DNA of 64,000 bases from Thalassotalea marina (GTDB lineage: Bacteria > Pseudomonadota > Gammaproteobacteria > Enterobacterales > Alteromonadaceae). Positions 45,771-54,882 of the stretch are shown piece by piece (position 1 is the stretch's first letter; each line of letters begins with the position of its first letter). The stretch lies in contig NZ_BNCK01000003.1 in the NCBI RefSeq assembly GCF_014656435.1, positions 538,099 through 602,098 on the forward strand, in the 5' to 3' direction. A program made the translations under genes and the position numbers. Below the pieces are notes generated by a model. It had not been told where the DNA came from and searched no databases. It was given only the letters and a program-made list of their open reading frames with translations.

Positions 45771-46859
45771 ATGTTCAAATGGATAATTTTAGCCCTAGTT
45801 TTAGCTGTTACATCCAAAAATTTGCACGCTGATGAATTGCGTTTAGTCGAAAATGCACCCACGTCTTATGTTGTGGTCAAAGGGGATACCCTTTGGGATA
45901 TTTCAGCAAAGTTTTTAAAAGACCCTTGGCTGTGGCCAAAACTTTGGCGAATCAACCCTGAGGTAGAAAATCCACATCTAATTTATCCGGGCGATCAATT
46001 AAAGCTGGTATATGACGCCTCCGGCCAACCTATGTTGGTCAAGGGGAAGCCAAATTTCAAACTTTCACCACATATTCGCACGACATTGAAAGATAAAATG
46101 CCAATCGAGACGATTTCTTTGGAAACGCTGGCGCCGTTTTTAAACTATGATGCGGTGCTTTCATCGTTAGAAGTTGAAGCCAGCCCATATGTATTGGGTG
46201 GTGATAAAGGGCATAAAAACTCCATGGAGGGTGGAAAAATTTATGTCACTGGCGATTTAGAGGTTGGTCGCTCTTACGCGGTTTATCAAAAGCAAGAGGA
46301 AATAATTTCACCCGATAGTGAAGAAGTACTCGGCTACCATGCAAGGCTGGTTGCAACAGGCAAAGCTATTCACCAAGGAGACATGGCACAACAGCAGCCT
46401 TCGACAATTTACGTCGACAATGCCATTAGAGAAATAAAAGCTGGCTATATTGTAAAAAAATTAGATAGTGAACAAATGCTTCCTGCGTTTTTTACCATGC
46501 AAGCTGCGAACGACAACATTGCTGGTCAAATTATTAAATCGACTAACGATGTTAGGGAATTTGGCAAGTTTGAAGTTGTTTTTATCGATAAGGGTCATAG
46601 TGCTGGTGTTAAGCAAGGGGATATTTTTTCGATTAGCCGTAAAAGCCCTGGGGTAGTTGAAACTGCTGATGGTCCAGTTTATACCGCCGATGCGTCTCGT
46701 TGGCACCGAATGGCGACAGTAACTGAATCTGATTACGACATGCCGTCAGAACCTATTGGTAAACTCATGGTATTTAATGTCTTTGAACAAGTCAGTATGG
46801 CGCTGGTGTTAAAAACACATCAGCCGCTAAGAGTGCTAGATACGGTAGCTTCACCATAA
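45771..46859 (+). CDS. LysM domain periplasmic protein
   Basis: The 362-residue protein has a signal peptide (about 1-20, ending NLHA) and one LysM peptidoglycan-binding domain at about 33-80 (YVVVKGDTLWDISAKFLKD to IYPGDQLKL), followed by a long beta-rich region with no catalytic motif I recognise. Orthologues in this place (between def and dprA) are common in gammaproteobacteria and are of unknown function, probably cell-wall associated. dprA follows after 23 bases. Confidence 0.88.
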   Translation: MFKWIILALVLAVTSKNLHADELRLVENAPTSYVVVKGDTLWDISAKFLKDPWLWPKLWRINPEVENPHLIYPGDQLKLVYDASGQPMLVKGKPNFKLSPHIRTTLKDKMPIETISLETLAPFLNYDAVLSSLEVEASPYVLGGDKGHKNSMEGGKIYVTGDLEVGRSYAVYQKQEEIISPDSEEVLGYHARLVATGKAIHQGDMAQQQPSTIYVDNAIREIKAGYIVKKLDSEQMLPAFFTMQAANDNIAGQIIKSTNDVREFGKFEVVFIDKGHSAGVKQGDIFSISRKSPGVVETADGPVYTADASRWHRMATVTESDYDMPSEPIGKLMVFNVFEQVSMALVLKTHQPLRVLDTVASP

Positions 46860-46882
46860 AATCACAACATAGGTAAAAAGCA

Positions 46883-48013
46883 TTGGCTCAAGGACGAGAA
46901 AATGATGCATCAGTACAAAATGTGAGGCACTGGCTTGCGCTAAAGTTAGTGCCTCGATTATCAACACCTAAAAAGATAGCTCTGGTTGAAAAATATTCTC
47001 TATCTGGCCTTCTCACTAGCGCACATAATCGTGATGTCTTAGGGCTAAGTGAAAAACAATACCATAGTTTGCTCACTCCAGATGAACGAAAAATATCGAA
47101 AATAATCAGTCAAGTGCAAGAGGCAGGGGCACACATTATTTGTTTTGATGACCCTCTTTACCCTCAGCTATTAAAACAAATATATGATCCACCTTTAGTG
47201 TTGTTTGTTCGGGGAGATTGTCGTGTACTTTCTCGACATCAAATTGCTATTGTCGGTAGTCGAAATGTTACCGCTTATGGCATTGAAACCACTAAAAGCT
47301 TTTCAAAAGCATTAACGCAACATGGGCTTGTTGTTACCAGTGGACTTGCACTAGGAGTAGATGCATACGCTCATCGAATGGCAACAAATGAGGCCTGCGC
47401 AACTATAGCTGTCACGGCAACAGGAATCGACATTGATTATCCCTCGCGAAATAAAGCTTTAGCGCGAGAAATCGTCGAACAAGGTGGCGCAATAGTTACT
47501 GAGTTTTTGCCGGGAACCCTGCCTAAGCCAGGACATTTTCCGAGAAGAAATCGCATTATTAGTGGGCTTGCACATGCTGTGTTGGTCATTGAAGCAGCAG
47601 TTAAAAGTGGTTCGCTGATAACGGCTAAAAGCGCACTAGAACAAAATAGAGAAGTGTTTGCTCTGCCTGGCAGTATATATAACACCCAGTCAGCGGGGTG
47701 TCATTGGTTAATTAAACAAGGTGCTAAGCTTGTTGAAAATGTTGCCGATATCATAGATGAGTTAGGAGAAATTGTTAAAACTGAACTAAACTTAAATAAA
47801 AACAACAACAAGGAGCTTACTAACAAAAAAAGTTATTCCAAAAGCTTGTTTAACGATCCATTGTTAGCTAGTGTGGGACATGAAATCACCCCCGTAGATA
47901 AGGTGGTTTCTCGGAGTAAACTACCCACAGATGTAGTGTTAACCCGATTAACAATGCTCGAGCTCAGAGGTCTGGTAACTGCGGTGCCGGGTGGCTACCT
48001 TAAAATAAAATAG
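46883..48013 (+). CDS. dprA: DNA-processing protein DprA (Smf)
   Basis: The 376-residue protein loads RecA on incoming single-stranded DNA during natural transformation. It has an N-terminal helical region, the Rossmann-like domain (AIVGSRNVTAYG, TSGLALGVDAYAHR, GSLITAKSALEQNREVFALPG) and a C-terminal winged helix (PTDVVLTRLTMLELRGLV). The start is TTG at 46883 with AGG before it. The full gene suggests at least part of a competence pathway, but other competence genes are not in this window. Confidence 0.95.
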   Translation: MAQGRENDASVQNVRHWLALKLVPRLSTPKKIALVEKYSLSGLLTSAHNRDVLGLSEKQYHSLLTPDERKISKIISQVQEAGAHIICFDDPLYPQLLKQIYDPPLVLFVRGDCRVLSRHQIAIVGSRNVTAYGIETTKSFSKALTQHGLVVTSGLALGVDAYAHRMATNEACATIAVTATGIDIDYPSRNKALAREIVEQGGAIVTEFLPGTLPKPGHFPRRNRIISGLAHAVLVIEAAVKSGSLITAKSALEQNREVFALPGSIYNTQSAGCHWLIKQGAKLVENVADIIDELGEIVKTELNLNKNNNKELTNKKSYSKSLFNDPLLASVGHEITPVDKVVSRSKLPTDVVLTRLTMLELRGLVTAVPGGYLKIK

Positions 48014-48022
48014 GGGCTGGTT

Positions 48023-48499
48023 ATGTTTGATATATTGATGTACCTTTTTGAGAATTATATCCATAGTGAGTCAGAAGTGTTGGTTGATCATGACACACTC
48101 ACCGATGAATTAACCCGTGCTGGCTTCCATCAAGATGAAATATATAAAGCAATCACTTGGCTGGAAAAACTTGCTGCTTTGCACGATACCGATATTTACC
48201 CTTACTTTAAACGTGACGCTAAACCGTCATTTCGCATTTATACTGACGAAGAAAAGCTAATTTTGGACAGAGAGTGCCAAGGCTTTTTGATGTTTTTAGA
48301 ACACGTCAATGTATTGGATTTTACCACTAGAGAAATGGTTATCGATCGTGTTATGGAACTCGATACTAAATATTTTTCGATTGATGACTTAAAATGTGTT
48401 GTGCTGATGGTGCTGTTTAACGTACCTGGCAAAGAATCTGCGTACACACAGATGGAAAATCTCGTCTTTGATGAACCACCAGAAGGGCCGCTACACTAG
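48023..48499 (+). CDS. smg: Smg family protein (DUF494)
   Basis: The 158-residue acidic protein matches Smg/DUF494: start [16 protein letters not shown], middle [20 protein letters not shown], end region [16 protein letters not shown]. The function is unknown. The gene follows dprA by 9 bases in the usual dprA-smg order. Its stop codon lies in the loop of a terminator hairpin. Confidence 0.95.
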   Translation: MFDILMYLFENYIHSESEVLVDHDTLTDELTRAGFHQDEIYKAITWLEKLAALHDTDIYPYFKRDAKPSFRIYTDEEKLILDRECQGFLMFLEHVNVLDFTTREMVIDRVMELDTKYFSIDDLKCVVLMVLFNVPGKESAYTQMENLVFDEPPEGPLH

Positions 48500-48510
48500 A
48501 GCGGCCTTTT
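48486..48510 (+). terminator. Intrinsic terminator overlapping the smg stop
   Basis: GGCCGCT (48486-48492) pairs with AGCGGCC (48500-48506), then TTTT. The smg stop codon (48497-48499) is inside the loop. Confidence 0.85.
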
Positions 48511-48516
48511 ATTATT

Positions 48517-49260
48517 CTAATAGTTTAAATTGGTTGGTAGAGCTACTTGATACCAATTAAATTTTTCTACGCTGGCTAACAAGTCAGGGTAGGCTTGTTT
48601 AAACTTTTCGCTTTCAGGGTACAAAGCAATATTCTTTTCGTTTGGCCACTCGATTAGCAATACATAGGTCGGGGCTGCTGCTCCTTTTTGCATACTTGAA
48701 TATTCAGTAGGTGAATGTTTAAACAAAATTTTAGCGCCCAATTCATCTCTCAAAGCTTGTGTCGCGTGGAAATAAGCTTGGTACTTATGTTCATCTTTTA
48801 TCCATAATTCACTCATGGTGTAAAACTTATCGTGAGATAATCGGTAGCTTTCACCGCTATTTATCTCAACATCACTATAAGCCAACTCAGTCCAACCTTG
48901 TTTTTGTAATGGCAGCAATGTGTTTTTATACGCAGCATCAGTGCGGAGTTTGTTGGCTGCCTCTGCGTTGCTCCATCCGTACAGGGCAAAAAGTTCAGCA
49001 GGGTGTTCACCTGCAAGTTTTTTTACAATAGGCATAGTAATCAAGTGTTTTAAATCAGTTGGAGAAGTCAATGTGGTCATTGCTTCAAGGTATTGCCTTT
49101 GTGCTTGTTCACCGCCTTCTCGTTTGTTGAGCAATAAAAAGGTTAGGCGCTCGATGTTATTTAGTGACACTAGAACATCTTTGTTGTTTGAGTTATTTGC
49201 GTGGCTTGAGGACGTAAACGCTAGCAACAGTAAAGTGATTAAAATAATAGGTTTTTTCAT
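48517..49260 (-). CDS. Secreted DUF1330-like protein
   Basis: The 247-residue protein has a signal peptide (about 1-21, ending SSHA). The rest suggests two dimeric ferredoxin-like repeats: the second half holds FKHSPTEYSSMQKGAAAPTY and VLLIEWPNEKNIALYPESEKF, a pattern like DUF1330, and the first half holds LFALYGWSNAEAANKLRTD and MSELWIKDEHKYQAYFHA. Function is unknown. It lies just downstream of a membrane-bound AraC regulator on the same strand but has its own upstream gap with a terminator between, so control by that regulator is only a guess. Confidence 0.65.
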   Translation of the reverse strand: MKKPIILITLLLLAFTSSSHANNSNNKDVLVSLNNIERLTFLLLNKREGGEQAQRQYLEAMTTLTSPTDLKHLITMPIVKKLAGEHPAELFALYGWSNAEAANKLRTDAAYKNTLLPLQKQGWTELAYSDVEINSGESYRLSHDKFYTMSELWIKDEHKYQAYFHATQALRDELGAKILFKHSPTEYSSMQKGAAAPTYVLLIEWPNEKNIALYPESEKFKQAYPDLLASVEKFNWYQVALPTNLNY

Positions 49261-49310
49261 GTTTAATTCTCCGCTTAATTGAGGAGATAATCATGGTGTA
49301 AATTGTTAAT

Positions 49311-49344
49311 TAAAGAGTCATTTTAGATAATAAATGACTCTTTA
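49311..49344 (-). terminator. Terminator between the AraC-type gene and the DUF1330-like gene
   Basis: A 12-bp perfect stem AAAGAGTCATTT (49312-49323) pairs with AAATGACTCTTT (49332-49343), loop of 8, directly after the AraC-type stop codon. The T run that follows on the minus strand is broken (TTTAATT), so termination may be partial. Confidence 0.65.
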
Positions 49345-50436
49345 TTATTCGCTTTTATTAATTTTTCGATAGTTAGTAGGAGTCATCCCTGTATCTTGTT
49401 TAAAAAAGCGATAAAAACTATTTTTGTTGTTAAAGCCTGATTGGTAAGCAATGTCACTTACCGTTAAGTGTAAAAAAGAATCTTCGCTTAACATGCGTTT
49501 GGCTTGTTGCAGCCGAAAATGGTTGATGTACTCATAAAAGTTTTTTTCCAGTTGTGAGTTTAATAGCTCGGATAGTTGATGGGCACTGATCCCCATTTTG
49601 TTTGCAAGTGATGGCATGGTTAGATCTTCTTCAAGGTACCACTTTTCGGTCAGCATTTTTTGCTCAAGCTCGAGGGATAATTGGTTAGCTAAACCTTGAT
49701 CGAGCGTTTTCATCACTTTTTTAGCAAAAGGTACTTTATGTATCAGTTGTTTGTATTCTTGGTAAAAAACATTTGGTTTAAAGAGTGAGCAAAACACAAT
49801 ACCGTGCAAAAACATCGAAATAACCATAATAAAAACAAACCAGTCGCTATAGTTCATCGTACTGTGAAAATTGGCTTTAAGCATAAAAAAAGCATCAACG
49901 ATGAATATAAGAGCGATTCCGATAATTAAATATATTAACCAAACTAAATGTGGCTTATTGTCCGAGTGAAAAATATTTGCAACAACAGCTTTGTTTTTGC
50001 GAAAGTGCAAACATGAAATTCCAATATAAACAATAGCATGTGCGACTAAGGGAATAGTCAAATACAGTGGAATGTGCTCAGGCGCAAAAGGTGAATATCG
50101 AAAGGCTAGTGATAAAATAAACGGAATACTGTGTAAAACAAGTTGTTTTGTTGAGTATTTGGTCTGGGTAATAGTCAGAGTAAAAAAGAATATAAAGGGT
50201 CCGTATAACCATGCTAGGTTGGTTGCAATTAGCCAACACCATTCATTGGTACCGTATTGAATTTTGCTGTAGACATTTGCTAAAGGCATAACTTGTATTA
50301 GCAAAAAAATACCAAGCAGGCGGTTCCCTTTAGTATTACCTTTGTTGCCAATAACTAAACTTATACTAAGCCAAATTGATATAGCGATAAAAAAAATGAG
50401 TACCAGTGGAAACCATAGTGGTAAGGTTGGCGTCAC
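49345..50436 (-). CDS. Membrane-anchored AraC family transcriptional regulator
   Basis: The 363-residue protein has an N-terminal half with about seven hydrophobic helices (residues 5-235: for example FPLVLIFFIAISIWLSISL and LVWLIYLIIGIALIFIVDAF) and a C-terminal AraC DNA-binding domain with two helix-turn-helices (MPSLANKMGISAHQLSELL and VSDIAYQSGFNNKNSFYRFF, ending GMTPTNYRK). Such regulators probably sense a membrane or periplasmic signal directly. The target is unknown; the neighbouring secreted protein (48517-49260) is a candidate. Confidence 0.85.
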   Translation of the reverse strand: MTPTLPLWFPLVLIFFIAISIWLSISLVIGNKGNTKGNRLLGIFLLIQVMPLANVYSKIQYGTNEWCWLIATNLAWLYGPFIFFFTLTITQTKYSTKQLVLHSIPFILSLAFRYSPFAPEHIPLYLTIPLVAHAIVYIGISCLHFRKNKAVVANIFHSDNKPHLVWLIYLIIGIALIFIVDAFFMLKANFHSTMNYSDWFVFIMVISMFLHGIVFCSLFKPNVFYQEYKQLIHKVPFAKKVMKTLDQGLANQLSLELEQKMLTEKWYLEEDLTMPSLANKMGISAHQLSELLNSQLEKNFYEYINHFRLQQAKRMLSEDSFLHLTVSDIAYQSGFNNKNSFYRFFKQDTGMTPTNYRKINKSE

Positions 50437-50785
50437 AGTTTAATCCCAACAAACTGAAAATAAACGTAATCATACCTAGGGCATGTAGATCTTTCGAGGA
50501 CGTTTTGCCAGCAGTTTATAATGTTTTGATACAAGACAGAGCTGAATTAAAGTGTTTATTGTGCATAAATTGATTGCAAGGTATTCAAAGCCTACATTTC
50601 GAAAGAAATAAATTGTTAAAGATAAATAACTTCGTGTCGTTATCTGGGGTTTATAGGGATTCACACTCATTAAGATCATATGCAGTTAAGCATTGACTAA
50701 ATAAATGCTTGTGAACACTAAACTAAATAGTTAATGTTCGGTCTGTTATTAAGACATTTTATTTTTTATTTGTAGTAGATAGTGT
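50437..50785. other. Non-coding stretch between AraC-type gene and lipoprotein gene
   Basis: This 349-bp AT-rich region has no convincing gene. It must hold promoters in both directions. A small GNRA-loop hairpin ATTTC-GAAA-GAAAT lies at 50596-50609. An open frame at 50476-50679 (minus) shows no protein character. The first 60 bases next to the AraC-type gene have higher GC than the rest and could be the remnant of something older. Confidence 0.4.
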
Positions 50786-51034
50786 ATGAAAAATTTAGCC
50801 TTAGTTTTAGCTTTAAGTGTATTTGCCGCTGGTTGTTCTTCTAGTAGAGCTGTAAACGAATACGAAGAAATATATTCTGATCGTCATCAATGTAATGGTG
50901 ATTTAGAAATTTCGCAAACATTGGTGGTTATAGATACTGATAACCCACAGGTTAAAGGGCCGGAAGTAAAAGCAAAATGTACACCTAAAGTGTATGATCC
51001 AAGAACTGACTTTGAGAAAGAAAACAGAAGATAA
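50786..51034 (+). CDS. Small lipoprotein of unknown function
   Basis: The 82-residue protein has a lipoprotein signal peptide with lipobox FAAGC (Cys17), then CSSSRAVNEYEEIYSDRHQCNGDLEIS and a second cysteine pair region (Cys35 and Cys66, possible disulfide). The residues after the lipid cysteine are SSS, which favours outer-membrane sorting. I do not recognise the family. Confidence 0.75.
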   Translation: MKNLALVLALSVFAAGCSSSRAVNEYEEIYSDRHQCNGDLEISQTLVVIDTDNPQVKGPEVKAKCTPKVYDPRTDFEKENRR

Positions 51035-51064
51035 ATTTTTATTAGTAAATTATCTGATCTTTTT

Positions 51065-52168
51065 TCATTGATCTTTTTTGGAGATTATAGGGGTTGATTC
51101 CAACGGAATTAATAACAAAGTGCCGTGTTTTAATCCCTTTGCTGTGCCGATTGCAGCAACAAACCAAGCAACAATAAGTACAACAAACAGTAAAATAGCG
51201 GCATATTCAAAAAATACTAATTGTGTATGTAGTGCAAGCTGAGATGTTCCTGTGACACAAGTACCGATTGGGAAGGTAAACGCCCACCAAGTTAGTGCAA
51301 AAGGCATTTTCTTTTTAAGTGCATTAATGGTTAATAAGGTAGCAACCCAAGACCAAAGCAGAGCAAACCCCCATACCGGCATTCCATAAACCAATGCCAT
51401 AGCATTAAATGCCTGCGCTATGCCATTATCCAGCACTAAAAGAGCAACTGCGCCTAATGCCCCAGCAGCAGTAATAGATTGACCAAGTGGCCCTAATACA
51501 ATCCATAACGTTGGTACTCTGGCACTACCAGAGGTGCCCGCATGTGCTAATCTACTCCAAATCAGCGTTATGATGATAAATCCAGCCATTAAACTCATAC
51601 CAAACATGGCATAACACAAATATAAAAATGTTTGCTGCATCGCGACGTCTTTAATGTGGGGAATAAACATTGCCCCAATAGCAGCAGATACCATAGGTGG
51701 AACGACTGGCATTAACCAGCCACCAAAAGCACCATCATCCCGAACCACTAGCCGAGTAAACAAGCGATAGGGTATAAATACCGCAGATAATAGGCCTGTT
51801 AATGTGCCAACAATCCATAGGCTCCAAGCGAGGATTAACATGATGTTATTTGGCATAAATTGATGACCAAATAATAAAGTACCACCAGCGACAGTTAATA
51901 AAGCCATAGGCGGTGCACCAAAAAATTGTGCCATAACTGGATCGTTGAGCTGTCGCCTAATAATGTGAGGTTTAGTGATCGTTTGCCAACATTTAGTGCA
52001 GCATAAAATAACAAGAAAAAAAGACGCTAATAACCACACTATGGTGGCGCCTAGGGTAAGTTGGTTACCTATAATGGGTAAACCTACTGCGGCATTGGCG
52101 ATAATACCTGTGCCCATAACACTCGCAAACCAGTTAGGACCAATTTCTTTTTGCATTTGCAGTGTCAT
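51065..52168 (-). CDS. TDT family transporter (TehA/Mae1/SLAC1 fold)
   Basis: The 367-residue membrane protein has ten hydrophobic helices and the family start GPNWFASVMGTGIIANAAVG. Further conserved stretches are FGAPPMALLTVAGGTLLFG and WWAFTFPIGTCVTGTSQLAL. Members carry C4-dicarboxylates, sulfite or tellurite-related solutes as anions; the substrate here is not evident. It stands alone on the minus strand, divergent from yrdD. Confidence 0.85.
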   Translation of the reverse strand: MTLQMQKEIGPNWFASVMGTGIIANAAVGLPIIGNQLTLGATIVWLLASFFLVILCCTKCWQTITKPHIIRRQLNDPVMAQFFGAPPMALLTVAGGTLLFGHQFMPNNIMLILAWSLWIVGTLTGLLSAVFIPYRLFTRLVVRDDGAFGGWLMPVVPPMVSAAIGAMFIPHIKDVAMQQTFLYLCYAMFGMSLMAGFIIITLIWSRLAHAGTSGSARVPTLWIVLGPLGQSITAAGALGAVALLVLDNGIAQAFNAMALVYGMPVWGFALLWSWVATLLTINALKKKMPFALTWWAFTFPIGTCVTGTSQLALHTQLVFFEYAAILLFVVLIVAWFVAAIGTAKGLKHGTLLLIPLESTPIISKKDQ

Positions 52169-52321
52169 ATAAAGCTTCTTTAACTATTGTGAGGCGAGCA
52201 CTATAGCGTATATATGTGACTTTTTCACTAGTGGATAAGACCAGACGAATAACGACAATTTGGTTTTAATATGGCATACTTTTAACTCGCTCGTGATTTG
52301 ATTCAACTTAAGTAAAATTGT

Positions 52322-52879
52322 ATGCCAACAAAGGATGATAGTTTATTTTCGCGCCATGAACATGCTTTAGAAAAAGCGTATGAGGTGTGTCCCCAATGTG
52401 GTAGTGAATTATCAATTAAACACAGTAAAGCTGGTGCTTTTTGGGGCTGTGCCTCTTACCCTAATTGCAAATATACACGACCAGTACACGAACAAGAAAA
52501 AATGGAAGCGCAAGTACTACCTGGAAGTGAATGCCCTGAGTGTGGTGCTGAGCTTGCGGTAAAACAAGGCCGCTACGGAATGTTCATTGGCTGTACCAAC
52601 TTTCCAACTTGTCATCATATTGAGCATGAAGAGCACGAACAAGTGGCAGACGTTGTTTGTCCTCTTTGTAAAAAAGAGCACCTTATTGAACGTCAAAGCC
52701 GCCATGGCAAGACTTTTTATGCTTGTGATGGTTATCCTAAATGTAAGTTTGCTGTCAACCATCAGCCAGTAGCAGGGCAATGCTCTAGTTGCTCTTTTCC
52801 TTTGTTGTTAAAAAGACAAATGGCGTCTGGTGAAAAATTGCAGTGTGCCAATAAAAAATGTAATGCCTTCCAAAATTAA
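52322..52879 (+). CDS. yrdD: Topoisomerase-type C4 zinc-finger protein YrdD
   Basis: The 185-residue protein is made of four C4 zinc ribbons of the topoisomerase I C-terminal type: CPQCGSELSIKHSK..GCASYPNC, CPECGAELAVKQGRYGMF..CTNFPTC, CPLCKKEHLIERQSRHG..CDGYPKC and CSSCSFPLLLKRQ..CANKKC. It has no topoisomerase catalytic domain. Such proteins likely bind single-stranded DNA. In relatives the gene lies between smg and tsaC; here a block of four genes separates it from smg. Confidence 0.93.
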   Translation: MPTKDDSLFSRHEHALEKAYEVCPQCGSELSIKHSKAGAFWGCASYPNCKYTRPVHEQEKMEAQVLPGSECPECGAELAVKQGRYGMFIGCTNFPTCHHIEHEEHEQVADVVCPLCKKEHLIERQSRHGKTFYACDGYPKCKFAVNHQPVAGQCSSCSFPLLLKRQMASGEKLQCANKKCNAFQN

Positions 52880-52880
52880 A

Positions 52881-52905
52881 AAAAGAGCTTAAAAGCTCTT
52901 TTTTA
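52881..52905. terminator. Bidirectional terminator between yrdD and purK
   Basis: AAAAGAGC (52881-52888) pairs with GCTCTTTT (52895-52902), loop TTAAAA, with A and T runs on the two sides. It overlaps the end of purK. Confidence 0.85.
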
Positions 52906-54063
52906 TTTTGAAACTCGAGACAAATATTTCTTAGCAAATTGTGCAAGGTCGGGGAAAGCTTGGTCATCAAGAATGTTGGCTAATGCAACTAAGCGCTGCG
53001 CTAATTCTAACTCATCATGACCACTTATATTGATATGACCCATCTTGCGGCCGGCACGCTTTTCCTTGTCATACCAATGCATGGTTAAACTTGGTATTGC
53101 TAATACCTCGTTTGGCACTGTATCTTCACCTAAAATATTTACCATAGCTGTTGGACGAACTAAGTGAGTACTTCCTAATGGTAAGCCCGCTATTGCTCTT
53201 ATGTGGTTTTCGAATTGACAAGTATCAGCACCTTGTTGAGTCCAATGACCAGAGTTGTGCACTCGAGGAGCAATTTCGTTCACCAATAATTGTTCACCTA
53301 CTTGGAAAAACTCGATAGCGAGTACACCAACATAATTGAGTTTTTCGGTCAATTTAGCAAATACGTCTGCCGCTTGTTGTTGCAGGTTTTCTTGAATAGG
53401 AGCAGCAACAGATACACTCAATACACCGCTAGTATGATGATTTTCAGTAAGTGGATACACAGCTACTTCGCCATGAGTATTGCGTGCACCAACTAGAGAA
53501 ACTTCACGGCTAAACGGTACCATCTGTTCAGCTACAATACCTTGAGGTACTAAAGATTTAGATTGAGCGATAAAGTCAGACATTTCTTGCCAAATGTTCT
53601 CAGCCTGATCTACTGACTTCATACGCCACTGGCCTTTACCATCATATCCTTCAAGCGCACTTTTAAAAATGATAGGTAACTCTAATTGTTCTATGGCTTG
53701 CTCGAAATCTTCTTTACTCTCGATCACCACATGTTTGGCGTTAGGCACTTGGCAAGATTCTAAAAGCTGTTTTTCAAGGCGTCTGTCACCACCAATTTTT
53801 ATGGATTGGCTGCTTGGCAATAATTTGCCTGACGCTTCACATGTCGCAAGCGTATCATGTGCAACATGTTCAAACTCAGCGGTGATCACGTCAGCTTCTG
53901 CTATACCATGCGCTAAGTCACCATATACGTGAATTGGAGCAACAGGGTGAACAACAGTATTGCTGCGTACATCATATGCTTTTACGTCCATGTTAAGGGG
54001 AGAGCCAGCTAAGTCCATCATGCGAGCTAATTGGCCTGCGCCTAAAACCAAAACTTTTTTCAT
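52903..54063 (-). CDS. purK: N5-carboxyaminoimidazole ribonucleotide synthase
   Basis: The 386-residue ATP-grasp enzyme carboxylates AIR to N5-CAIR in purine synthesis. It begins KKVLVLGAGQLARMMDLAG and contains the ATP-grasp stretches FKSALEGYDGKGQWR and IAPRVHNSGHWTQQGADT. PurE, encoded 13 bases upstream, converts the product to CAIR. Confidence 0.97.
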   Translation of the reverse strand: MKKVLVLGAGQLARMMDLAGSPLNMDVKAYDVRSNTVVHPVAPIHVYGDLAHGIAEADVITAEFEHVAHDTLATCEASGKLLPSSQSIKIGGDRRLEKQLLESCQVPNAKHVVIESKEDFEQAIEQLELPIIFKSALEGYDGKGQWRMKSVDQAENIWQEMSDFIAQSKSLVPQGIVAEQMVPFSREVSLVGARNTHGEVAVYPLTENHHTSGVLSVSVAAPIQENLQQQAADVFAKLTEKLNYVGVLAIEFFQVGEQLLVNEIAPRVHNSGHWTQQGADTCQFENHIRAIAGLPLGSTHLVRPTAMVNILGEDTVPNEVLAIPSLTMHWYDKEKRAGRKMGHINISGHDELELAQRLVALANILDDQAFPDLAQFAKKYLSRVSK

Positions 54064-54076
54064 CGCCAGTATTTGC

Positions 54077-54559
54077 CTATTCTGCTGGGTTTGGGTTATT
54101 CAAAATATTGTCGGTTTGCTCTGTTCTGAACTTCTCGATGTTTGCCATGATAGTTTCGTCATGAGTGGCAAGAATTTGTGCTGCTAACAAACCTGCGTTT
54201 GCAGCTCCAGCGGTACCAATAGCTAATGTACCTACTGCAATACCTTTAGGCATTTGCACAATTGATAATAAAGAATCTTGGCCGCTAAGCGCTTTTGATT
54301 GAACTGGAACACCTAAAACCGGGAGAGGGGTGAAAGCAGCAGTCATGCCTGGTAGGTGAGCCGCTCCGCCAGCACCAGCGATGATAACTTTTAAACCACG
54401 TTCTTTTGCTGATTCTGCATATTCAGCCAATAAGTGTGGCGTTCTGTGGGCTGAAACAACTTTTGTTTCATATGGAACATTCAATAAATCCAGCATTTCT
54501 GCTGCATGCTGCATCGTAGGCCAATCTGATTTTGACCCCATGATAATACCCACTTTCAT
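54077..54559 (-). CDS. purE: N5-carboxyaminoimidazole ribonucleotide mutase
   Basis: The 160-residue class I PurE moves the carboxyl group of N5-CAIR to make CAIR. It shows [37 protein letters not shown] and [17 protein letters not shown], with [18 protein letters not shown] near the centre. It forms an operon with purK. The 323-base region upstream (54560-54882) shows no clear PurR-type palindrome. Confidence 0.98.
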   Translation of the reverse strand: MKVGIIMGSKSDWPTMQHAAEMLDLLNVPYETKVVSAHRTPHLLAEYAESAKERGLKVIIAGAGGAAHLPGMTAAFTPLPVLGVPVQSKALSGQDSLLSIVQMPKGIAVGTLAIGTAGAANAGLLAAQILATHDETIMANIEKFRTEQTDNILNNPNPAE

Positions 54560-54882
54560 GATATATCACCCTGATAAATTAAATTAATAAATAATGGCAA
54601 ACCGCCACCGTGAAAATAAGGCGCGCATTATACCTATGTTTAGCCCAATACGGAAATGCTACCAGTTAAATATTGCTCAAAAACACATCAATTTCATAAA
54701 GCAAAGCAGGCCACTAGACTAAAGCCGTATTTTGCTATTGAGTAAAATGTATACACTTATAGTGACTAAAAAAGGTAAAACCCAAATAAAAACATTACAA
54801 ATATCATGTTATAGGATGAGATGAACTGATGGTCAAAATTTGAAGTCAAAGTTCAATAAAGCCTAGTATTGAGGAACGCACC
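54560..54882. promoter_or_regulatory. Divergent region purE / acyl-CoA synthetase
   Basis: The region is non-coding and AT-rich apart from a GC-richer patch at 54600-54650. It must hold promoters for both genes. GAGGAAC before 54883 is the ribosome site of the acyl-CoA synthetase. I see no repeat, tRNA or operator I can name. Confidence 0.4.

Noticed and set aside
50476..50679. 67-codon minus-strand open frame in the AraC/lipoprotein gap
   Set aside because: No ribosome site, no family resemblance and composition like non-coding AT-rich DNA.
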